DNA from: Cannabis sativa
Lineage: Eukaryota > Streptophyta > Magnoliopsida > Rosales > Cannabaceae
NCBI RefSeq assembly: GCF_029168945.1
Contig: NC_083604.1
Coordinates: forward strand, 12,144,812 to 12,208,811
DNA length: 64,000 bases
Reading direction: 5' to 3'
Positions 34,716 to 44,979 of the stretch are shown here, piece after piece (positions within the stretch are counted from its first letter, which is position 1; each line of letters opens with the position of its first letter). The position numbers were made by a program, and so were the translations under genes. A model generated the notes under the pieces. The model had not been told where the DNA came from and did not search any database. It saw only the letters and a list, made by a program, of their open reading frames with translations.

Positions 34716-37700
34716 TTATTGGTAGTATTTTCTTAAATGTTCTCCATTCCAGTACCGGGGTACTAGAATGAGTTGCATTTTTTCATCATACTTACCTAAT
34801 TTGTATGCTCCGGAGTCGAGAACTTCGACCACTTGATATGGTCCTTCCACGTTAGGTCCTAGTACACCTGCCGTACTGTCTTTGGTGTTTAGGAATTCCC
34901 TTCTCAGGATCATATCTCCCACGAAGAATTTCCGAGCTTTCACTTGTTTGTTGAAATACCGAGCTACTTTTTGTTGATTGGCCATCAACTTTAAGTTTGC
35001 AGTTGCTCGTCTTTCTTCGATTTCATCAAGTGATTCTACAAGGAGTATGTGATTGGTACCTTGATCGTACGTCAATCTTCTATGGGAAGGTGGCTCGAGT
35101 TTGACGGGCAGCATAGCTTCATAACCGTACGCCATTGTAAATAGTGTCTGACCGGTTGCTGTTTATTCCGCTGTACGATATGACCATAGAACTTCACGAA
35201 GTTCTTCTGGCCAGTTTCCTTTGGCATCTTCGAGTTTTTCTTTAGTGTATCCTTTAAGGTTTTGTTGACTGCTTCAACTTGACCATTTGCTTGAGGATGT
35301 GCCACCGCGGAGAAACTTTTAATGTTACCATGGTTCGCACAAAAATCAGTGAAGGATAGGCTGTCGAACTGTTTGCCATTGTCTGAGACTATTTTGTACG
35401 GTAGTCCGAACCGGCATATGATGTTCTTCACAATAAAGTCTTGAACTTTCTTTGATGCAATGGTTGCAAGTGGTTCGGCTTTAGTCCACTTAGTAAAGTA
35501 GTCAACTGCTACTACTGCGTACTGCACTCTACCTTTACCTTTAGGTAATTGTCTGATCAGGTCAATTCCCCAAATGGTAAAGGGCCACGGACTTTGCATC
35601 TGTGCCAGCTCGTTGGGCGGAGCTCTTGGTATCTTTGAAAATCTCTGGCATTTGTCGCACTTCTTAACATAGGCTCTCGAATCTTCAATCATCGTTGGCC
35701 AGAAGTAACCTTACCTTAGAATTTTCTTGGATAAGCTCTGTCCGGCGGCGTGATTTCCACAAAATTCGTCGTGAACCTAAGATAGGAGTCGTGCAGCTTC
35801 GTCTTGAGTGACACATCTAAGTAATGGCATCGAGAATCCTCTTCGGTACATGACTCCCTCTCCTATGATATACCGTGTTGCCTTCTTTCTCATTTTCCAA
35901 GCTTCATTTCGGTTATCTGGGCGTTCCCCAAAGTTGAGGTAGGCTGCTATTGGCGTCATCCAGTTTGGGGATGTATCAATCATTTTGATTTCTTCCGTGC
36001 CAGTGATGCTAGGCTCTTCAAGGAACCGGATAGGGACCAAGTTTGCCTTGTCACTTACATTGCTGCTTGCCAATCGAGCTAACGCGTCTGCAGTTGTATT
36101 TTCTTCTCTTGGAATTCGTCTGAGACCGTAGCTTTTGAATTGTGCGAGAAGATCGTGTATTTTGCTCAGATATGCTATCATCTTTTCTCCCCGAGCCTCG
36201 TATTCTCCTGATACATGATTTACCACCAGCTGTGAATCACTGCACATTTCAATGTGTTCGACCTTCATCTCCCGGGCTAGTTTTAGTCCAGCGATTAGAG
36301 CTTCATACTCGGCTTCATTGCTAGATGCCTTGAATCCAAACTTGACTGCAGCGTGCAGGTGTTGCCCCCCAGGCGTGACGAGGGCAATCCCTGTGCCAGA
36401 TAGTTGATCTATAGCCTACCCATCTACATGTAGTTTCCAGGTCAGTTTATCTTCATTGTTACTTGGCTGAGGTGCTGGCTCGAGGTTGCTTTCTGGTATG
36501 CTTTCTTTTTTTCATGTGCATTCTACCACAAAGTCGGCCAAGGCTTGGCCTTTGATTGTTGTTCGGGGTTGGAAGGTGATTTCGTACTGACCCAATTCTA
36601 CCGCCCACTTGAGTAACCGTCCAAAAGCATCTGGCTTTTGCAGTATTTGTCGTAGTGGCTGGTTGATATATACCCGAACAGGATGAGCCTGGAAATAAGG
36701 CCTCAACTTCCTTATTGCTAGAATGAGGCATTAGGCGAGTTTTTCTATTAACGGATATTGGCCCTCGGCCTCAATGAGTCTTTTACTAATGTAATAGACT
36801 GGGTGCTTTACGCTGTTCTCTTCTCTGATCAGCGCGGCACTCACGGCATGTTTCGTGACAGCTAAGTATATTCCCAGTTCCTCATCGTCCAGAGGTTTAG
36901 AAAGTACGGGAGGTTTTGCAAGTTGTGCCTTTAGCTCTTGGAAAGCTCTTTCACATTCTTCTGTCCACTCGAACTGTTTGTTTCCTCGCAGGATGTTGAA
37001 GAATTAGACACATTTGTCCGTTGATTTTGACACGAATCTACTGAGTGCGGCGATCCGTCCAGTTAAGCTTTGCACTTCTTTGGTTTTTGTTGGCGAGTTC
37101 ATATCCAGGAGGGCTTGAATCTTTTCTAGATTGGCTTCAATTCCTCGGGCATTAACGATGAAGCCTAGAAACTTTCCCGAGCTGACTCGAAAGGAACACT
37201 TTAAGGGATTTAGTTTCATGTTGTATTTTTTGAGGACTTTGAAGCATTCGTCCAGGTCGTCTATGTGCCCCCCAGCCTTTCTGGATTTGACGAGCATGTC
37301 ATCCACATATACTTCCATATACGCCCGATCTAGTCTTTAAACATTTTTTTACCAATCTTTGGTACATAGCTCCAGCATTTTTTAGACCAAACGGCATGAC
37401 TTTGTAGCAATAGAGACCCATATCTGTTCGGAAACTTGTATGTTCTTGGTCTGGTGGATGCATTTTGATTTGATTGTAGCCTGAATAAGCATCCATGAAG
37501 CTTAATATTTCGTGCCCTGCTGTTGCGTCTACGAGTTGATCGATTGTTGGAAGTGGAAAACAGTCTTTAGGGCATGCTTTGTTGAGGTCTGTGAAATCAA
37601 TACAGACTCGCCATTTCTTGTTCGGCTTGGGAACTAGTACGGGATTCGTGACCCAAGCCGGGTAAAAAGCTTCAATTATGAAGTTGTTGTTGCGCAACTT

Positions 37701-38623
37701 TTCAACTTCATCTTTTAGGGCTACTTCTCGTTCTTTGTCCAACAGCCTTTGTTTTTGTTGAACTGGCCGGAAGTTGGGATCGATATTCAGAACATATGAA
37801 ATAATAGAAGCGTCGATTCCGACCATATCCGCATGTGACCAGGCAAAAACATCTAGGTTTGCTCTCAGAAATTTTATCAACTCTGATTTTACTTCGAGCA
37901 ACAAATCCTTTCCAATTTTTAGCTTTCTGGTCGGATAGCTGGATCGATCTCGATCTCTTCTAATTCTTCCATAGGTCCAACATTGCTACTTGGGTCCCCA
38001 AGTCGAGGATCCACATCTTCATCCTTGCCTTGGGAAGTTTCCTACTTTGAAATGTTTTTTCCCTTGTTTGGGCTCTGGCTAGAGGATGCTTCCTTCTTAG
38101 CCTTGGCCACTGCAAGGTTGTAACATTCCCGAGCAGACTGCTAGTTCCCTCTTAGACACCCTACCCCATTCTTTGTCGGGAACTTCAGGCACGAGTGAAA
38201 TATTGATGTGACAGCCTTTAAGTCATACAGGGCTGGTCGACCAAGCATTACGTTAAAAGCTAAAGGAACATTCAATATTAGGAACTGTGCCATGATAGTT
38301 ATGCTCGTCGGAGCTTGTCCAACAGTGAGGGGTAGCCGGATTTGTCCTAGAGGTGCAACTCCTTGACCGGAGAAACCATAGACAGGCTAGAGGCATGGAG
38401 TTAGATCCTTGAGTTGGAGTCCCATCTTTTCGTAAGCAGTTTTGAACAAGATGTTTGAAGAAGCTCCATTGTCGATCATGGTTATGGCCACCATTTTATT
38501 GGCTATCAGGACTTCCAGGACCAGCGGGTCGTTGTGCGGAAATCTAATCTTGACAGCGTCTTCATCATTGAAGTTTATGGTTGGCTCTCCTGCTCGTGGA
38601 ACTTTGGGCTTCCTTTCTTCCAC
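34716..38623 (-). pseudogene. pol of element C (PR-RT-RNase H-aRNase H-INT), heavily broken
   Basis: Protease IDNGASSNILF near 38450-38490. RT 37904-37004 with KPNKKWRVCIDFTDLNKACP and the YVDD box (MEVYVDDMLVKSRK, near 37300). RNase H about 36930-36510. Archaeal-type RNase H about 36430-36000, including EMCSDSQLVVNHVSGEY. Integrase zinc motif CDKCQRF and core with WGIDLIRQLPKGKG, SDNGKQFDS and NGQVEAVNK (35692-35250). Stops and shifts recur between all domains, for example near 38387, 37299, 36720 and 35700. No continuous reading frame remains. Confidence 0.85.
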
Positions 38624-38794
38624 GGCCAGGATGACTTCTTCTTGTTCGTGCTGTGCTGTCTGGGCATACCTCTCCCGAGCTTTGCTCGAATCTCCATCAA
38701 TGTGCGGGCCTCCAATAATGACTTACAAGTGTCCATCTACTGGTGGAGGTAGCAAATCTTGGTTGTTTTGACCTTGGTTGGTCTTGACATACTT

Positions 38795-40768
38795 CTACAG
38801 GTGCAGATTGTTTTTCCTTATTAGGAATTCAATTTCCCGTTTCAAGTTGTAACATTTGTTTGAGTCGTGGCCGTAGTCTCCGTGGAACCGACAAAACTTT
38901 GTCATGTCCCTTTTGTTGGTATCTTTCTTCATGGGCCCGGGCTTCTTGTACGGGATCAGCGACTGAGTTGCCATATATACACTTTCTATATCTTCAGTCA
39001 GAATAGTGAATGCAGTGTATTTGGCATGATTCTCCCGGGGAGTCTGTCCGGATTTATCAGTGAACTTTCCTTTCTTCCCGTTTCCTTGCTTGTGGTTGTT
39101 GCTTGAACGCTTGCCACTTGAGCTTGAATTATTTGAATAGTTGGGAAGTTGGGAGGATGTCCCAGTGGAAGGAGCCTTCGTTTTTCTCGGCTTTTGTTCA
39201 CCTTCCGCTCGTTGAATGGCTTCTTCGAGCTTGATGAAGCCTTCGACTCGGTCAAGGAAATCACTCATTGAGTCGACCAGTCCGTTATTCCTTATATCCT
39301 TCCATAGTTCACCGAGGACTTCAATGCCCCCCAGTATCGCGGATAACTTTCCATCCTCGGTTACCCGCAAAACTTTGGTCGCTTCTGTCATGAATCTGCT
39401 GATGTATGCCCGGAGTGGCTCGCCTAGTCGTTGCTTAACCTCGACCAAATCTCCCAAATGCAACGGGAGCTGGCGTGAGGAGGAGAATTGCGCATGGAAT
39501 TCTGAAGAGAAGGTTTTCCATGAGCTAAACTTTCTAGGAGCCAACTTGAAATACCATTGTTGAACGGCTTCCGACAGAGTGGCGGGGAAGATTCTGCAGC
39601 ATACATCCCCTCGTACTCCTTGCAAATCCATTTGCATCTCAAAGTACTTGAGATGGGAAATAGGATCTTCTCTCCCAGTATACATCTTCCACGTCGGCAT
39701 TTTGAACTTGTGAGGTAGTGGCAGGAGATTGATCTCTGGTGAGAAGGGAGTTCCGCGTGCTCGGTCTAACTCAAGATCATTATTACGCTGTCCAGCCATG
39801 CCGTGAAACATATTTTTCAATTCTTTAAGCTGGGCATGTACGACTGGGCTGACCTGCTCGGCATTTTGGTCGATTTGGACTACGTCAGCGTCTTTCTGAG
39901 CGGGGATTTGAGTACGGGCTCCAGGCTGCACGATCATTGTAGTATTATGTTCGTTTGTTCCCCTTCTTCTGTTTAGATCGTTCCTTAGGTCAGGGGTTGC
40001 TCCCAACCTTTCAAACACAGAAGAGCCTGGTTGCCTTAGCGATTGATTCGCTTGGTTGATGGGTGGAATGGCACCATTAGACTGGTTGGAGCCGTCAGGT
40101 ATGACTCCTCCTGATGAATTACCGGACAAGCTCTGCTCACCTACCGCTGGGCCCACGAGCAGAATTCGTGACCGGGGATTGGGCGGCTGACCATTGGTAG
40201 TCTGGGAAGTATTCATCGTTGGGTCATCTTCCGTTTCTCCCAGGGGAATGACGTTCGGCGATTGCTGACCTACAGTTTGGTAGGCTCTTCGTATCAGCAC
40301 GGTGGCTTGCCGACTACGATCTTCAATCTCTGCATGGTGAGCCCTTAATGCCTCCATCTCTTTATCTCTCCATTCAGCTAACATACGCCTTTGTTCGTCG
40401 AACACGAGATTTACTGCAGCACGCAGTTCGTCCTGATCATTATGCCAAATGTTGTTATGACCCTGCATGAGTCCGAGCATGTCACGGAGATTTCATAATT
40501 TGGTGGCGTCTCCGATGGTCGTCTGGGCGTTGGTTCCACGCGGAACAGTCATATTATGGATGCCCTAGTTGGGTGTGGAACTGTTATTCCCAGTCTCTTG
40601 CACACCAGGCACAATTCCAGTAATAGGAACTGTTTCACCATCCCCCACGCTTCCCGTCTATCCGGGATTAACAGCAAGCGGAACCCTTGAACTCACTGGG
40701 TTCTGTGATGTAGGATCCAGCGTCTGTGAATTTGCTGGATTAAACAGACCTCTACGAGTTCGCACCAT
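38795..40768 (-). pseudogene. gag of element C, with early stops
   Basis: The natural start appears to be ATG at 40768 (MVRTRRGLFNPANSQ), with in-frame stops before the long open part that begins at 40480. The capsid region lies near 39700-39250 (MYTGREDPISHLKYFEMQMDL, QQWYFKLAPRKFSSW, LRAYISRFMTEA). The Ser/Asn/Lys-rich linker is followed by KFCRFHGDYGHDSNKCYNLK near 38830-38890, the Tat-type zinc segment. Confidence 0.85.
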
Positions 40769-40812
40769 CGTATTGGCGGTTGGATGTTGAATAAAGAGCG
40801 ATTTGTGATCCT

Positions 40813-40832
40813 TCTCTCAATGAAAGCACCAA
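40813..40832 (-). promoter_or_regulatory. Primer-binding site of element C
   Basis: On the minus strand, just inside the 5' LTR: TTGGTGCTTTCATTGAGAG. The same sequence occurs after the LTR of element D (55738-55756). The tRNA is not assigned. Confidence 0.65.
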
Positions 40833-40834
40833 AA

Positions 40835-41482
40835 TGTTGACTTCGCTTTTAGCCAACGACAATGAGTCTATTTTACAAGCGATAAACGATATGTAGTAAT
40901 AGATATATGATAAAGCAATAATAAGACACAGGAATTTTATAGAGGTTCAGCCCCGAGCAGTTCGGTAATAGCCTAATCCTCGTTATTTGTATTGACTTAA
41001 GATCAAGGAGAAAGATTCATTTTCTTATAGCTATTACAACAGTATCTCTGAATATATAGTCTTAGGTGAGCTTCTTTTCGACCCCCCTGCCCAGTGAATA
41101 TGCATCACTATTTATAGGGCTAGGAAGCTTGAGGAGGAAGAGTTTCCTCTCTCGTTACAATGCGTATAAACAGAAAGATCGTGGGATCAATGCTGAATGC
41201 AAGGATCGTGGGATTGAGGCTGAATACACTGATAGTGGGATCGTGTGTACGCCATATCCACATAAGTTGATCCCTGAGTTATAGGGATTGAGCTGATGAC
41301 TCATGATGCGAAAGCTGAATTCGCTAAGTGTTGATTGCCCTGTGCGGATCGCTGAATACCTTACTCTGGGCATGCCAGCGAGGCATCCTGCTTAGCCTGT
41401 CTTCCCGAGCAGATGTTCCAAGTGGACTCCACGTGTCACCATTCTCATGATGCCACGTCAGAGTACAAAAATTGGGATAACA
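40835..41482 (-). repeat. 5' LTR of element C
   Basis: 648 bp, collinear with 29848-30514 apart from a 19-bp gap. It is followed on the right by the TSD GACTC. Confidence 0.92.
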
Positions 41483-41794
41483 GACTCTGATGTTACAGTG
41501 ACAGGAGCAAAAAAGCATCATCTTGAACTGATCAAATTGTTGCTACAGATAGTTGTTGCTTGTTTGTTGTTGTTAGGTTCTTTCCAGGTTGTTGCACATC
41601 TGCCTGTGTTGAGTTATTGCCATATGTTGTCATCATCATATTGTTGCACATCATTGTTTGGTTAGGTACCAAAAAGTTTGTCTCTCTGTGTTGCTGATTT
41701 TGTTCACACACAATGGGTACCGTATGAAATCAGTCTTTTTGCTTAATAGTTTTATGTAGAACATCAGACTTTTATCATCCTTTATTTGTAGTGG

Positions 41795-41995
41795 TTAGCA
41801 TCCTTCTTTCATTTGATATTTCAGTTGTATTTGTGTTGTATCAAGGTTGCATTGTAGTTCTTCCATCATTATTTTTACTAGTTCATCAAAAGTACAATCT
41901 CTTGATGGTAATTCTCCACTTGATTCGTAGTCAACATAGTTTTTGTTGTCATCCCAATGGTCATTGCTCTGTACCAAATTTTGTAGAGGTTCCAT
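41795..41995 (-). pseudogene. MULE transposase N-terminal fragment
   Basis: A minus-strand ORF of 66 codons with the pattern HWDDNKNYVDYESSG, then DCTFDELVKIMMEEL and QIQLKYQMKEG. This resembles the N-terminal segment of plant MULE proteins (a G.W....Y.dY, ctfdeLv.i, ikYq pattern, from memory of the family). No zinc-finger, DDE or SWIM domain follows. The downstream Asn/Gln-rich sequence on the same strand (41500-41790) may belong to it. Confidence 0.45.
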
Positions 41996-43079
41996 GTCCT
42001 GAAATTTGTGTATTTATTAGGATTTTTTAAGTATCAATAGTTGCAAATAACTATTTCAATCTAATGAAAATAACTTATAAACAATTGTTTTTAGTATCAA
42101 TAGTTGCAAATAACATTTCAATCTAAATGACTATTTTAATTCAACAGTTCGTGTTCATTTCTACACAAACAACCATTATAATCATGGAAAACAACATATA
42201 TACAACTGTTTCGAGATAAAAAACTGTAGATTCTAATTTTATGCATTAATATTTTTGAGCTGTAATTTATTCTTAATTATTTTTTCAGATCAACTAAATT
42301 TCTATATCATTAATTATTTGGTTGATTTCCTCAATCTAAAAAATACTTTTAATTATGAAGAGGATCATAAGAAATTTTTGTACCTTGAATTTCTTCTCTA
42401 ATTCGATTATGGGTAAGATTTGAAGTTTATACGATCTCCTTCTCTTCAAATTTTCTGCCCAGTACGATTTCAGTTTTTGTTTGTAGGTTATTTTTGTGTT
42501 TTTTATAACAATGGAGGTCAAAATCTCTCTGTTTTTTCTATTCACTTTCTGTATTTAGATTTTTTGGGATTTGATTGCTTTTTCTTTGAGATCTACATTA
42601 TGATTTGAGTTGATTTCCCCGGGTTTTGAAAGAAAATAGTGGAGATTTGGTGGATTGGGGTGTTTCGACTGGGTCACGAAAAAGGAGGAGTTTCCTCTAT
42701 TTTTTGTGGTTAGGCTGGTATTTTTGTAAATAAAAACTTTTATTTTCTATTTATGTTTATTTTTACTTTCTAGGGTATAAATGTAAAATGCTGCCCTTAT
42801 TAGCTTATTATAGAAAAAATCTTTTTTTCTCTCTCTATTTTATACTATTCATAATAGTTTTTTTAAAAAAAAATAAAGAAAGAAAGAAAAAGAGGAAATT
42901 ACACTCATTATGGGATTTTAAAAGTTGTTTACTTAAATATGGCACTTCTAAGTTTGATCAATTTATATGGTATTTTTTGTTTTTAGGTATTTTTATGGTA
43001 TTTGATATGTCATATATATGTAAATTAGGTATTCAAATCTCATATTTAATGTTTTTATTTGTTTAGGCAGTTTTATTTG
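41996..43079. other. AT-rich non-coding stretch
   Basis: No credible gene. It contains a near-repeat of AGTATCAATAGTTGCAAATA (near 42028 and 42092). The stretch to about 42777 could be the 5' end of the MULE whose N-terminus lies at 41995. 42840-42900 is A/T-rich simple sequence. Confidence 0.45.
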
Positions 43080-43815
43080 TCATTGATGTTGGAAAAGTTA
43101 CCGGAGTTTACTGTTGGCACCGAAAAAATCACTGGAGTAGCTGCCGGTGCCGGAAAAGTCATCGAAGTTGTTGTCGATGTCGGAAAAGTCGTCGGAATTG
43201 GCATTATCGCCGGAAAAATTACTGGAAAAATCACGAAGAAATTGGTTTCTTGATGAAGAAACTACTTTTTTGGTGATTTTTCAGGTGACAATGCCAATTC
43301 TGATGACTTTTTCGAACTGACAGCTACTCCGGCGAATTTTTCGGCACCGACAGCAAACTTCGAAAAAATCATCGGAATTGACATAGTTGCTGGAAAAATC
43401 ACTAAGAAACTGGTTTCTTGATGAAGAAACTAATTTCTTGGTGATTTTTAAGTAACTAGTTTCATGGTGATTTTTTCAACGACAATGCCAATTTTGACGA
43501 ATTTTTTGGCGTCGACAGAAACTCCAACGACTTTTTCGATACCGGCAGCTACTTTGACGACTTTTCTGGTACCGACAGCAAACTCCAAAAAAGTCGTCGG
43601 AATTGGTATTATCGCTGAAAAAATTACCAAGAAACTGGTTTCTTCATCGAGAAAGTTTCTTGGTGATTTTTCCAGTGACAATGCAAATTCCGATGACTTT
43701 TCTGGCACCAGTAGCAACTCTGACAACTTTTCTGGTACCGACAGCTACTCCGATGACTTTATTGGCGCCAGCAGCAAACTTCGACGTCTTTTCTAGCACC
43801 AGTGACAACTCCGAC
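43080..43815. repeat. Array of three imperfect palindromes
   Basis: Left arms read (G/C)CGGAAAAATCAC, right arms GTGATTTTTCC(A/G)GTGAC, around loop sequences containing AAGAAACTGGTTTCTTGATG near 43235, 43415 and 43640. The flanks are tandem variants of a Ser/Asp/Gly-like TTTTCTGGCACCGACAGC unit. Open frames across it (43059-43253, 43464-43796) result from repeat composition, not a protein family. The sequence resumes briefly after the hAT MITE (44518-44540). Confidence 0.65.
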
Positions 43816-44517
43816 TAGGGGTGTTCATCCGATCCAATCCGCACTTTTTTGGTCAAACAACATCCAATCCGCACTAAGTGCGGATTTCATATTTTGGATC
43901 CAATCCGATCCGCATAAGAGTTTAAATCCAATCCAATCCAATCCGCAATAGTGCGGATTGGATCGGTTATTTTGGATCGGTTATTTTTTTAATAATAAAT
44001 TATTTAATATTTCATAGAAAAAAAATTAAAAAAAGATTATTGTTTCTTAATCTCCAATAATAATCTATTTCCATCTCTATTTATATACAAATTAAACCAA
44101 TATACATATATATCAATGTATATATACTTATTTTTAGATTTACACTAAAATATATATGTATCTAATTACTAAAATATATAAGCTAGTAGATATATTTAAA
44201 CTTTATGTGTATGTGTCTATGTTAATAAGAATTATTTTTCTTGTGTTTTTTATTACAAAATAAATAAAATGCATCAACTCAATATATTACTAAAAAAATT
44301 AAGAAATTAGAAGTTTGTGTCTTTTTTTAATTAGTATATATTATATATTATAATTTTTTTAAAATATATATAATTAAGTGCGGATTGGATTGGATCGGTT
44401 ACGTTTTGAGGTCAAACAACATCCAATCTGCACAAGTGCGGATATCCGCATTTTGCGGATTGGACTGGATTGAATTGTGCGGATTGGATTGGATCGAATA
44501 CTTTGTGAACACCCCTA
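43816..44517. mobile_element. hAT-type MITE
   Basis: Terminal inverted repeats TAGGGGTGTTCA and TGAACACCCCTA, flanked by 8-bp target duplications ACTCCGAC (43808-43815) and ACTACGAC (44518-44525) with one mismatch. The 8-bp TSD and the TAGGGG start fit hAT. Subterminal regions carry many GGATTGGAT / ATCCAATCC motifs in both orientations. The 702-bp interior is AT-rich with no transposase, so it is non-autonomous. Confidence 0.82.
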
Positions 44518-44539
44518 ACTACGACGATCACTGTAGTTT

Positions 44540-44759
44540 TAAAAAAAAAAATATGAAGAGAATTTTAATATTTTTTATGGTAATTCAATTTCATCTATGT
44601 TAAGTTTTTATTTTAAATACCATATTTATTAAATTTTTAGTAATTGATCTAAATTAGGTTTATTTTTTTCAATATTTAGGTAAATACCCCTAAGTATTTA
44701 CGTAATTGGATGGGGCATATTCCTCCGGGGTGTAAGTAGCACTAGGGCTCTGTTGTGAT
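44540..44759. other. Upstream region of the host gene
   Basis: AT-rich to about 44690, then less so. No firm TATA box was assigned. It presumably holds the core promoter and the start of the 5' UTR of the gene at 44980. Confidence 0.4.
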
Positions 44760-44801
44760 TTAGTAAATACCAAAGAAGTTTGTTCTGCAAACAGCTCTCT
44801 A

Positions 44802-44826
44802 ACCTCTCTCTCTCTCTCTCTCTCTC
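44802..44826 (+). repeat. (CT)n microsatellite in the 5' UTR
   Basis: About 12 CT units, located 155 bp before the start codon. CT-rich leaders are common in plant genes and may affect transcription start choice. A six-codon upstream ORF (ATG at 44914, stop ending 44934) follows. Confidence 0.7.
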
Positions 44827-44979
44827 GAATAGGGCTGTTTACAATAACCCATCGGTAACGACTGACCCACACCCATTCTTCTCTAACAATTCCGATTCTC
44901 TCAACAGCTTCCGATGCCGTACGCCACTGCCTAATACTCACCGGCGACACGATATTGGCTAACCATATCTCTCTATTAT

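Larger units (their letters stand above)
29848..41482 (-). mobile_element. Element C: Tat-lineage Ty3/gypsy with antisense extra ORF
   Basis: Minus-strand element, 11.6 kb, with perfect TSD GACTC (29843-29847, 41483-41487). Its layout equals element A: 5' LTR (41482-40835), PBS, gag, PR, RT, RNase H, aRNase H, integrase, antisense ORF (31297-34037), PPT-like AGACTTGGGTGGCAAA, 3' LTR. The coding region has many stops. Its LTRs differ by one 19-bp indel and roughly two dozen substitutions, so it is older than A. The partial copy at 1-813 is the same family. Confidence 0.92.

Noticed and set aside
41447..41665. Coding exon reading DSDVTVTGAKKHHLELIKLL.
   Set aside because: It starts inside the LTR of element C and continues into sequence better explained as the reverse strand of a MULE remnant.
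43059..43818. A low-complexity secreted or structural protein rich in Ser, Asp and Gly.
   Set aside because: Open frames on both strands arise from the palindromic repeat composition; no start context, intron or homologue was recognised.
44780..44962. A 60-codon upstream ORF in the DUF1664 leader.
   Set aside because: It opens with TTG, not ATG; only the six-codon ATG uORF at 44914 was kept.
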